Shown piece after piece: positions 14,188 to 20,969 of a stretch of 42,867 nt of DNA (within the stretch, counting starts at the first letter, position 1; each line of letters opens with the position of its first letter). Made by a program: the position numbers and the translations under genes. Below the pieces are notes generated by a model. It had not been told where the DNA came from and did not search any database. It saw only the letters and a program-made list of their open reading frames with translations. Origin of the DNA: Thermoleophilia bacterium (lineage in GTDB: Bacteria; Actinomycetota; Thermoleophilia; Gaiellales; Gaiellaceae); contig JAOUHF010000007.1 of assembly GCA_029865325.1 (NCBI GenBank), forward strand, positions 1-42,867, written 5' to 3'.

Positions 14188-15180
14188 ATGGCGACCGTCG
14201 AGGAGAAAGCCGGAACCGGAAAGAAACGCGTCTCCAACGACGCCCTGCGAGGGTTCTTCAGAGAGATGCTTCTCATCCGGCGCTTCGAAGAGAAGGTCGA
14301 GGAGCGATTCCGCGCCGGCGAGCTCCCCGGGTTCCTGCACGTTGCGATAGGGCAGGAAGCCGTCGCGACCGGAGTGTGCTCCGCGCTGACGCGCGAGGAT
14401 GTCTTCGCCTCGACGCACCGCGCGCACGGGCACGCCATCGCCAAGGGGACGCCGGTGGACAAGATCATGGCCGAGCTCTACGGGAAGATGGAGGGCTGCA
14501 GCGGCGGCTACGGCGGATCGATGCATCTCTACGACCTCGAGGTTGGGAACCTGGGTGCCAACGCCGTCGTCGCCGGCGGCTTGCCTGCGATCGTCGGCGC
14601 TGCGCTTGCGTTTCAGATGCGCGACGAGAAGCGCGTTGCGGTCGCGTTCTTCGGGGACGGTGCAACGAACACGGGCACGTTCCACGAGTCGCTCAATCTC
14701 GCACAGCTATGGAAGGTTCCGGCGATCTTCGTCCTCGAGAACAACGGCTGGGCGGAGTCGACGCCCGCCGAGCAGCAGCTCCCGCTCCCCGTCGACCAGC
14801 TCGGAAAGCGCGCCGCCGCGTTCGGAATGAAGCTGATCGAGGCCGACGGGCAGGACGTCGAAGCCGTCTACCTCGCGGCTCTTGCCGCCCGCGATCACGC
14901 GCTCGCGGGAAAAGGGCCCGTGCTTCTCCACGTCCGCACCTTCCGCCTCACCGGCCACTTCGTCGGTGATCCGCAGGTCTACCGCGACCGCGAGGCGCTC
15001 AAGCAAGAGCGCGAGACGAAGGACCCCATCCGGCTCCTCGGCGCGCGACTCGAGCTCACGGACGAAGACCTCGCCGCGATCGATGCTGAGGTCACGGCCA
15101 AGGTCGAGGCCTCCGTCGAGTTCGCCAAGGCGGGCACGGACCCGCAGCCCGAGGACGCACTCAAGTACGTCTATGCCTGA
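14188..15180 (+). CDS. 2-oxoacid dehydrogenase E1 component, alpha subunit
   Basis: Thiamine-diphosphate-dependent decarboxylase subunit (pyruvate, branched-chain or acetoin dehydrogenase type). The 330-residue protein carries the ThDP motif GDGATNTGTFHESLNLAQLW ending in NN (FVLENNGW), and the active-site region STHRAHGHAIAKG. The length and the split E1 resemble acetoin/pyruvate dehydrogenases of Gram-positives; the real substrate cannot be set from sequence alone. The ATG at 14188 has a CATAAT box nine bases upstream. It overlaps the beta gene by eight bases, and E2 follows, so the three form an operon. Confidence 0.95.
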   Translation: MATVEEKAGTGKKRVSNDALRGFFREMLLIRRFEEKVEERFRAGELPGFLHVAIGQEAVATGVCSALTREDVFASTHRAHGHAIAKGTPVDKIMAELYGKMEGCSGGYGGSMHLYDLEVGNLGANAVVAGGLPAIVGAALAFQMRDEKRVAVAFFGDGATNTGTFHESLNLAQLWKVPAIFVLENNGWAESTPAEQQLPLPVDQLGKRAAAFGMKLIEADGQDVEAVYLAALAARDHALAGKGPVLLHVRTFRLTGHFVGDPQVYRDREALKQERETKDPIRLLGARLELTDEDLAAIDAEVTAKVEASVEFAKAGTDPQPEDALKYVYA

Positions 15181-16153
15181 ATTGACCTATAGAGAGGCGG
15201 TTCGTGACGCGCTCGCGCACGCGCTTCGTAAGGACGACAGCGTCTTTCTCATGGGTGAGGACATCGCCGAGATGGGTGGGTCCATGGCGGTAACACAGGG
15301 CCTCCTCGAGGAGTTCGGGCCCAAGCGCATCCGCAACACCCCGATCTCCGAGATGGCCATTGTCGGGAGTGGGATCGGGGCAGCGATCCAGGGGATGCGG
15401 CCCGTCGTCGAGATCATGTACGAGGACTTCCTGACGCTCTCGATGGAGCAGCTCGTGAACCAGGCCGCCAAGCATCGGACGATGTCGGGCGGTCAGGTGA
15501 AGGTTCCGCTCACGATTCGTACGCAGGGTGGCGCCGGCTGGTCGCCGGGTGCGCAGCACGCCCAGCAGCTCGAGGCTTGGTTCGTCCACGTCCCCGGACT
15601 GAAGGTCGTCTTCCCGTCGACGCCCGAGGACGTCCGTGGCCTCCTCTGGTCCTCGATCTACGACGACAACCCCGTCGTCTTCTTCGAGCACCGCACGCTC
15701 TACCCGCTGAAGGGCGAGGTACCGACCGAGCTCGAGCCGATCCCGCTTGGGAAAGCCCGAATCCATCGAGAGGGCGAAGACGTCACGGTCGTCGCGACCG
15801 GACGCCTCGTTCATGAGGCGCTCCAGGCAGCGGAAGCTGCAGAGAGCGAAGGTATCTCGGTGGAGGTCGTCGACCCGCGGACGCTGCTTCCCCTCGACGA
15901 AGAGACCATCATCGGCTCCGTGTGCAAGACCACGCGCTGCGTCACCGCGCACGAGGCCGTGGTTCGAGGTGGCTTCGGGGCCGAGCTCGCTGCGATCATC
16001 CAGCAAGGTGCCTTCGACTGGCTCGATGCGCCGATCGAGCGAGTCGGTGCGAGGTTCGGCCCGCTTCCCTTCGCGCCGGCGATGGAGCAGTGGGTCGTCC
16101 CGCAGGCGGCGGACGTTCTCGAGGCGATTCGGCGCACGGTCGCCCGGAGCTAG
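15173..16153 (+). CDS. 2-oxoacid dehydrogenase E1 component, beta subunit
   Basis: A 326-residue partner of the E1 alpha subunit; together they form the alpha2-beta2 decarboxylase. Family marks include the N-terminus ELTYREAVRDALAHALRKD, the motif FLMGEDIAEMGG, MYEDFLTLSMEQLVNQAAK and the C-terminal transketolase-like domain (GEDVTVVATGRLVHEAL, VEVVDPRTLLPLDEETI). The ATG at 15173 overlaps the end of the alpha gene by eight bases. The E2 gene starts two bases after the stop. Confidence 0.96.
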   Translation: MPELTYREAVRDALAHALRKDDSVFLMGEDIAEMGGSMAVTQGLLEEFGPKRIRNTPISEMAIVGSGIGAAIQGMRPVVEIMYEDFLTLSMEQLVNQAAKHRTMSGGQVKVPLTIRTQGGAGWSPGAQHAQQLEAWFVHVPGLKVVFPSTPEDVRGLLWSSIYDDNPVVFFEHRTLYPLKGEVPTELEPIPLGKARIHREGEDVTVVATGRLVHEALQAAEAAESEGISVEVVDPRTLLPLDEETIIGSVCKTTRCVTAHEAVVRGGFGAELAAIIQQGAFDWLDAPIERVGARFGPLPFAPAMEQWVVPQAADVLEAIRRTVARS

Positions 16154-16155
16154 AC

Positions 16156-17436
16156 GTGGCGTCCGAGGTCAAGCTGCCGCGTCTCGGCCAGGGAATGGAG
16201 TCGGGGACGATCGTGCGCTGGCTGAAAACCGAAGGCGAGACGGTCGCCAAGGGCGAACCGCTCTACGAGATCGATACCGACAAGGTGACGCAGGAGGTGG
16301 AGGCCGAGGCTACGGGAGTCCTGCTCAAGATCGTCGTCGCGGACGGGGAGGTCGATGTCGGCACGACCGTTGGCGTGATCGGTGCGCAGGATGAGGACGT
16401 CTCGGAGCTGCTCGCTGCGTCGCGCGGCGGAAACGGCAGCGCGCCGGCAGCTGCCCCGGTACCCGATGCCCGGGCGCTCGAGGCAGAAGAGCCAAGCAAC
16501 AGACTGTTACAAGGCAAGCCGTCGGACGCAGAGACCGCTGCACCACGCTCTTCTCTCACGCCGCCGGTGGCTGCCGAGAGCCGCGTGAAGGCCAGCCCGC
16601 TCGCGCGGCGCATGGCGCGCGAGAGTGGGGTGGATCTCGCAGGGCTCACCGGTACGGGACCCGAGGGGCGGATCGTCGCAGAAGACGTCGAGGACGCTGC
16701 GACGCGCGGCGCAGCAAGGGTAGCGCTCGAGTCTCCCGCTGCACCGCCGGCGGGCGAGGTCGAGATTGTCGAGCTCACGTCGACCCGCCGCACGATCGCG
16801 CGGCGCCTCACCGAGGCCTGGCAGGCTCCGGTTTTCCAGCTTTCCGTCACGGCGGACGCCTCGGAGCTCGTTGCAACCCGAGAGCGCCTCGTAGAGCTCG
16901 TGCGCGAGGGTGAGACGAGACCGACGGTGAATGACCTCCTCACACGCGTCGTTGCGTCCGCGCTCGCGCGACACCGACCGGTGAATGCCCACTTCGTCGA
17001 CGGGAAGATCGTTCGTTTTCCGGGCGCGAGTGTCGGCATTGCCGTGGCCGCCCCGAGCGGGCTCGTCGTTCCGGTGATTCGTGATGCCGACCGGAAGACC
17101 GTCCAGCAGATCGCCGGTGCACGAGCGGATCTCGTCTCGCGCGCTCGCGGCGGGAAGCTCAAGCTCACCGATCTCGAGGGCGGGACCTTCACCATCTCGA
17201 ACCTCGGGATGTACGGAATGGAGCAGTTCGTCGCAGTCCTCAATCCGCCGCAGGTCGCCATTCTCGCGGTCGGCTCGATCCAAGACCGACCGACGGCCCG
17301 TGACGGCGAGCTGGTCGTCGCGCCCGCGATGACGATGACCTTGAGCTGCGACCACCGGGCGATCGACGGCTCGGAGGGCGCTGAGTTCCTGCGCACGGTC
17401 AAGGCGTTCGTCGAGACACCTGCGCTCGCTCTCTAA
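16156..17436 (+). CDS. 2-oxoacid dehydrogenase E2, dihydrolipoyl acyltransferase
   Basis: Core acyltransferase of the complex, 426 residues. An N-terminal lipoyl domain has the lipoylation site Lys43 in EIDTDKVTQEVEA. A linker follows, then the E1/E3-binding domain (KASPLARRMARESGVDLAGL, GPEGRIVAEDV) and the catalytic domain (about 200-426) with the active-site motif SCDHRAIDGSEGAEF. The GTG at 16156 starts right at the lipoyl domain (MASEVKLPRLGQGMESG). The linker between the lipoyl and binding domains contains the peptide EPSNRLLQG, encoded by a 26-bp sequence that recurs outside any gene at 37586. Most similar complexes use pyruvate, acetoin or branched-chain oxoacids. Confidence 0.96.
   Translation: MASEVKLPRLGQGMESGTIVRWLKTEGETVAKGEPLYEIDTDKVTQEVEAEATGVLLKIVVADGEVDVGTTVGVIGAQDEDVSELLAASRGGNGSAPAAAPVPDARALEAEEPSNRLLQGKPSDAETAAPRSSLTPPVAAESRVKASPLARRMARESGVDLAGLTGTGPEGRIVAEDVEDAATRGAARVALESPAAPPAGEVEIVELTSTRRTIARRLTEAWQAPVFQLSVTADASELVATRERLVELVREGETRPTVNDLLTRVVASALARHRPVNAHFVDGKIVRFPGASVGIAVAAPSGLVVPVIRDADRKTVQQIAGARADLVSRARGGKLKLTDLEGGTFTISNLGMYGMEQFVAVLNPPQVAILAVGSIQDRPTARDGELVVAPAMTMTLSCDHRAIDGSEGAEFLRTVKAFVETPALAL
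16489..16514. repeat. 26-bp palindrome-bearing repeat, copy 1 (inside E2 linker)
   Basis: This stretch, with core AACAGACTGTTACAAGG (16498-16514) preceded by GAGCCAAGC, matches 37586-37611 at 25 of 26 bases. The core is an inverted repeat AACAG-A-CTGTT. Here it encodes EPSNRLLQG in the flexible linker of the acyltransferase. AT content is well above that of its surroundings. Confidence 0.8.
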
Positions 17437-17439
17437 GCT
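17434..17439 (+). promoter_or_regulatory. candidate -10 box overlapping the E2 stop
   Basis: TAAGCT includes the TAA stop codon of the E2 gene and lies six bases before the ATG of the GNAT gene. The arrangement would allow a leaderless GNAT message in addition to read-through from the E1-E2 operon. Confidence 0.35.
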
Positions 17440-17445
17440 CTCGAC

Positions 17446-17913
17446 ATGGTCATTCGCCGAGGCGGCCGCCAGGACGTTCGGTTCCTGCGCGACATGCTCC
17501 ACCATGCTTACTACTGGCGCGAGCGCAATCCGGGCGAGGAGCCGGGACCCGTTTCGCGCTACGTGAAGGGCTGGGGACGTCCGGGCGACACGGCTCTCAT
17601 CGCGGTCGAGGGAGCTTTTCCCGTCGGAGCCGGCTGGTACAGGCTCTTCCGACGCGACCAGCCGGGGTACGGCTTTGTAGACGAGGAGACCCCTGAGCTC
17701 GCGATCGCGGTTGTGCCCAGCCGCCGCGGCCGCGGCCTTGGAGAGGCGCTTTTGAACGCGCTTTGCGACCGGGCTCGATCGGAGGGGTATCGCGCTCTCA
17801 GCCTGAGCGTCGAGCGCGACAACAATGCACTGGTCTCGTACTACACGGGGCACGGGTTCGAGCGTGTCGCCGAGGACGGCAGCGACAGCGTCACGATGCG
17901 CCGAGAGCTGTAG
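17446..17913 (+). CDS. GNAT family N-acetyltransferase
   Basis: A 155-residue acetyltransferase of the GCN5 fold. The acetyl-CoA pyrophosphate-binding motif A is IAVVPSRRGRGLGEALLNAL, and motif B is ALSLSVERDNNALVSYYTGHGFE. The N-terminus MVIRRGGRQDVRFLRDMLHHAYYW is typical. The acceptor is unknown. It sits between the E2 gene (9 bases upstream) and the E3 gene. Its TAG stop is followed at once by a 59-base palindromic repeat. Confidence 0.92.
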   Translation: MVIRRGGRQDVRFLRDMLHHAYYWRERNPGEEPGPVSRYVKGWGRPGDTALIAVEGAFPVGAGWYRLFRRDQPGYGFVDEETPELAIAVVPSRRGRGLGEALLNALCDRARSEGYRALSLSVERDNNALVSYYTGHGFERVAEDGSDSVTMRREL

Positions 17914-17972
17914 GGGGTCGGGTCTTGCATCCCGACACGGACATCTTGTGTCGGGATGCAAGACCCGACCCC
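17914..17972. repeat. palindromic repeat element A: 25-bp perfect arms, 9-base loop
   Basis: The left arm (17914-17938, beginning GGGGTCGGGTCTTGCATC) and the right arm (17948-17972) are perfect reverse complements. The loop is GGACATCTT. It starts on the base after the GNAT stop and ends 16 bases before the lpd ATG. It shares the pattern GGGGTC-R-GGTCTT-S-CAT with element B at 27542. There is no T-run, so it is not an ordinary terminator. It looks like a REP or MITE-type element; no transposase is in the window. Confidence 0.88.
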
Positions 17973-17975
17973 AGC

Positions 17976-17981
17976 TAGGAT
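17976..17981 (+). promoter_or_regulatory. -10 box of leaderless lpd
   Basis: TAGGAT lies seven bases before the ATG at 17989 and four bases after the palindromic element, supporting that start and an mRNA with no leader. Confidence 0.5.
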
Positions 17982-17988
17982 CGCGGCC

Positions 17989-19386
17989 ATGGAATTCGAC
18001 GTTGCCGTTCTCGGCGGAGGGCCGGCCGGTTACACGGCCGCAATCCGCGCAGCCCAGCTCGGCGCCCGTGTCGCCTGCATCGAGAAGGACGCGGACCTCG
18101 GTGGAACATGCTTGAAGGTCGGCTGCATTCCGACGAAAGCATGGGTACAGACGGCACACGCTCTGCACGCCGCGCGCGAGATTGACCCGAAGCTCGGCGT
18201 TGTCACCGGAGAGCCCTCGCTCGACTTTACGCAGGCGAACGCCTGGAAAGCGGCAGTCGTAAAGCAGATGACTGGTGGCGTCGCTTCGCTGTTCAAAGCC
18301 AACGACGTCACCTGGTTCCAGGGCGCTGGGAAGTTCGACGACGCGCGCTCGATCGCGTTCGACAAAGGTGATGTGGGACTGAGCTTCTCGAGCGCGATCA
18401 TCGCCACGGGCTCGTATCCCGTGCGGCCGCCCATTCCGGGACTCGAGTCGCCGCGCTGCGTCGACTCGACCGGTCTCCTCGCGCAAACCGAGCTTCCACA
18501 GCGACTGGTCGTTCTCGGCGGCGGGATCATCGGCTGTGAGTTCGCCTCGATCTTCGAGCGATTCGGCACCGAAGTCACGATCGTCGAGATGCTCGATTCC
18601 CTCATCCCGCAGGAGGACGCGGACGCGACGAGCGAGCTTCGCAAGTCGTTCGCACGCCGCGGGATCGTCATCCACCTCGGCAAGCAGTGCACGAAGGTGG
18701 AGGACACGGCCTCGGGGCTCGTCGTCCATTTCGGCGAAGGAGAGACCACCGAGTGCGATCTGATGCTCGTCGCGGTCGGCCGGGCACCGCTCGTCGAGGG
18801 CATCGGGCTCGAAGCAGCGGGTGTCGCGTTCGACCCCGGCACCGGGATCGGGACCGACGTGTACCGGCGAACGTCCGTGCCGAACATCTACGCAGCCGGT
18901 GACGTCGCCGGGTACTGGCAGCTCGCGCACACATCGTTCCGGGAAGGCGAGATCGCAGCGGAAAACGCTATGGGCCACGAGGTTGCCATGCCGGACACGG
19001 CTGTTCCTAGGCCCATCTACACCGATCCAGAGATCGCCGGCGTCGGGCTGACCGAGGCCGAGGCTCGCGAGCGCTACGGCGACGAGAACATCGCCGTTGG
19101 CAGGTTCCCGTGGGCGGCGAATGCGCGGGCGGTCATGTCGGGTGAGACGGCCGGCTGGGTGAAATCGATCCACGAGACGACCTACGGTGAGCTCGTCGGC
19201 GTCGTGATCGTCGGCGCACATGCGACCGATCTGATCGAGGCCGCTGTCGTCGCGCTCGATGCGGAGGCCACCGTCGAGATCGTCGCCGATGGCATGGCGG
19301 CTCATCCGACGCTCTCCGAAGCGATCAAAGAGGCGGGTCTCGTCGCTCTCGGTCGCGCGATCCACCTGCCTCCGCGGCGGAAGTAG
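17989..19386 (+). CDS. lpdA: dihydrolipoyl dehydrogenase (E3)
   Basis: Flavoprotein of 465 residues that reoxidises the dihydrolipoyl arm of E2 with NAD+. The FAD motif is DVAVLGGGPAGYTAAIRAAQLG; the redox disulfide is in GGTCLKVGCIPTK; the NAD-binding motif is VVLGGGIIGCEFASIFERFG; and the second FAD motif ends YAAGDVAGY. The C-terminal interface carries the catalytic AHPTLSEAIKEA. The start at 17989 is chosen because TAGGAT precedes it by seven bases. An in-frame ATG at 17956, inside the right arm of the palindromic element, would add MQDPTPARIAA. It completes the E1-E2 complex encoded just upstream. Confidence 0.97.
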   Translation: MEFDVAVLGGGPAGYTAAIRAAQLGARVACIEKDADLGGTCLKVGCIPTKAWVQTAHALHAAREIDPKLGVVTGEPSLDFTQANAWKAAVVKQMTGGVASLFKANDVTWFQGAGKFDDARSIAFDKGDVGLSFSSAIIATGSYPVRPPIPGLESPRCVDSTGLLAQTELPQRLVVLGGGIIGCEFASIFERFGTEVTIVEMLDSLIPQEDADATSELRKSFARRGIVIHLGKQCTKVEDTASGLVVHFGEGETTECDLMLVAVGRAPLVEGIGLEAAGVAFDPGTGIGTDVYRRTSVPNIYAAGDVAGYWQLAHTSFREGEIAAENAMGHEVAMPDTAVPRPIYTDPEIAGVGLTEAEARERYGDENIAVGRFPWAANARAVMSGETAGWVKSIHETTYGELVGVVIVGAHATDLIEAAVVALDAEATVEIVADGMAAHPTLSEAIKEAGLVALGRAIHLPPRRK

Positions 19387-19412
19387 TCCCAGCCAGCGCG
19401 CCCGCGGTTCGC

Positions 19413-19418
19413 TAGTCT
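19413..19418 (+). promoter_or_regulatory. -10 box of leaderless small membrane protein gene
   Basis: TAGTCT lies six bases before the GTG at 19425. No ribosome-binding sequence is present. Confidence 0.45.
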
Positions 19419-19424
19419 CAGGCG

Positions 19425-19721
19425 GTGAGCATCTTCACGAAGAGAAACGCCGCGGTTGGCTATGTCACTCTCAAGGCGCTCGATCGTCGCCGCAACAGGC
19501 GAAGCGGTATGAAGCTCGGGCTGTACCTCGCGCTGGGGCTCATCTCGTTCGGCATTCTCGCCGGGTTCGTGGCTGTTGCCTTGCGGCGTCGAGGCGGGAC
19601 GGTCATCGTTGAAACAGAGGAAGAGCCCGCAGCGACGGATGAGGCGAAGAGCGGCGACGCCGAGAGTGAGATCGTCGGCGAGTACGTGACCGGGACGCCG
19701 GAGCCGATCCCCGCGACGTGA
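19425..19721 (+). CDS. small single-pass membrane protein, unknown
   Basis: A 98-residue protein that I do not recognise. The N-terminal 28 residues are basic (ALDRRRNRRSGMK), followed by one strong membrane helix (LGLYLALGLISFGILAGFVAVAL), a short RRRGG stop-transfer signal and an acidic tail (ETEEEPAATDEAKSGDAESE). By the positive-inside rule both flanks are charged, so orientation is not clear. The GTG start at 19425 is set by the TAGTCT box six bases before it. It lies between lpd and hisC on the same strand; hisC starts 28 bases after its stop. Confidence 0.7.
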   Translation: MSIFTKRNAAVGYVTLKALDRRRNRRSGMKLGLYLALGLISFGILAGFVAVALRRRGGTVIVETEEEPAATDEAKSGDAESEIVGEYVTGTPEPIPAT

Positions 19722-19749
19722 GTCAAAGGGCGGCCGACGGCGATCGGTC

Positions 19750-20853
19750 GTGATTCGTCCCGCGCTCTCAGGTCTCGTTCCGTACGAGCCCGGCAAACCC
19801 GTCGAGGAGGTTCAGCGCGAGCTCGGGCTCGACCGGGTCGTCAAGCTCGCCTCGAACGAAGGCCCATATGGGCCGTTCCCTGCCGCACAGGAAGCGATCA
19901 CCCGTGCAACGCCCGAGCTCAACCGGTATCCGGACGGAGGCGCGTGGCGACTCAGGCATGCGCTTGCAGAACGGCACGGCGTCGGCTTCGAGAACGTGAC
20001 CGTGTGTGCAGGTGCCGATGCCGTCATCGGGTTCACCTGTTTGGCGACGCTCGATCCCGGCGACGAGGCGATCACCGGCTGGCCGTCTTTTCCCAGTTAC
20101 GTCCTCGACCCCCTCAAGCTCGGCGGCGTGCCTGTGCGTGTGCCGCTGCGGGATGATCGATTCGACCTCGAGGCCATCTTGGCGGCCGTCACGCCACGCA
20201 CGAAGCTCGTGTTCATCGCCGCACCGAACAACCCGACCGGGACGACGAGCACGCGCACCGAGTTCGAGGCGTACTTTGCGCGCGTCCCGGCGCATGTGCT
20301 GACGGTCGTCGACCAGGCGTACTTCGAGTACGTCGACGAGCTGGACTATCCCGATGCGATAGAGGAGTTCTTGAAGGCGGGCCACAACGTCCTGGTGCTT
20401 CGAACGTTTTCGAAAATCTTCGGGCTGGCCGGATTGCGTGTCGGCTACGGCGTCGGCTCGGAGGAGGTCGTCACGGCGATCGGCAAGGTTCGGCGCGCGT
20501 TCGATGTCGGCTCCGCGGGTCAGGAGGCGGCACTAGCGAGTCTTGGCGAGACCGATGAAATCATCCGTCGCCGAGAAGCGAACCGCACCGCCATGGTGAG
20601 TCTCGATCACGTTCTTCGCGATCACGGGCTCAACCCCGTCGGTCCCGCCGTCGCAAACTTCGTCTTCGTTCGGGTCGGCACTGCGCTCGCGCTCAATGAC
20701 GCCCTGCTGGGCCAAGGGGTCGTCGTCCGCCCAATGGGGCCGTTCGGAGCGGCGGATGCGCTGCGAATCACGGCAGGGGCTCCGGACGAGATCGCCTTTC
20801 TGAAGAGAGCGCTCGACGCTGTCTCCGTTCTGGACACCATCGCGTCCACCTAG
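19750..20853 (+). CDS. hisC: histidinol-phosphate aminotransferase
   Basis: Class I/II PLP-dependent aminotransferase of 367 residues that makes histidinol phosphate from imidazole acetol phosphate and glutamate. The segment LASNEGPYGPFPAAQEAI is the family N-terminal mark. APNNPTGT and VDQAYFEYVD place the cofactor contacts, and the PLP lysine is in RTFSKIFGLAGLRVGYG. The GTG at 19750 gives a normal start (MIRPALSGLVPYEPGKPVEEV). No other his gene is near. Related enzymes also act on aromatic amino acids, so the true substrate may be broader. Confidence 0.93.
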   Translation: MIRPALSGLVPYEPGKPVEEVQRELGLDRVVKLASNEGPYGPFPAAQEAITRATPELNRYPDGGAWRLRHALAERHGVGFENVTVCAGADAVIGFTCLATLDPGDEAITGWPSFPSYVLDPLKLGGVPVRVPLRDDRFDLEAILAAVTPRTKLVFIAAPNNPTGTTSTRTEFEAYFARVPAHVLTVVDQAYFEYVDELDYPDAIEEFLKAGHNVLVLRTFSKIFGLAGLRVGYGVGSEEVVTAIGKVRRAFDVGSAGQEAALASLGETDEIIRRREANRTAMVSLDHVLRDHGLNPVGPAVANFVFVRVGTALALNDALLGQGVVVRPMGPFGAADALRITAGAPDEIAFLKRALDAVSVLDTIAST

Positions 20854-20969
20854 CGGTTCGTTAAGGCTCGAAAACGATTGGTGGGAACCATCGCGCGAAG
20901 CGCGAAGCACCTCCTGTAGCTGAGCTATCCTCCGACGATGGGCGCCCGTCGAGGCGCTCGTTCCGTGTT
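20854..20969. promoter_or_regulatory. upstream region of the LCP gene with a 15-codon upstream frame
   Basis: 116 bases. TATCCT (20926-20931) is a -10 candidate six bases before an ATG at 20938. That ATG opens MGARRGARSVLCEPP and stops at 20983-20985, after passing the LCP start (20970) in another frame. TGGTGGGAACCA (20879-20890) and GCGCGAAGCGC (20893-20903) can form small hairpins. I see no Shine-Dalgarno sequence before the LCP ATG. Confidence 0.4.

Noticed and set aside
15922-16155. Extension of the E2 gene upstream into the E1 beta gene
   Set aside because: The lipoyl domain starts at GTG 16156; the upstream 78 codons are Arg-rich shadow of E1 beta.
17914-17972. Element A as a rho-independent terminator of the GNAT gene
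   Set aside because: The hairpin is far longer than needed, is followed by AGCTAGG and not by a T-run, and a related element occurs at another locus. A repeat fits better, though it may still slow transcription.
16507-19365. A 952-codon open frame on the minus strand across the E2, GNAT and lpd genes
   Set aside because: It is antisense to three clearly recognised genes, has Arg/Asp/Glu-rich shadow composition and no family motif. High GC content removes stop codons from the opposite frame. The same holds for the long minus frames at 12568-14685, 21087-22952, 32199-33827 and 40195-42303.
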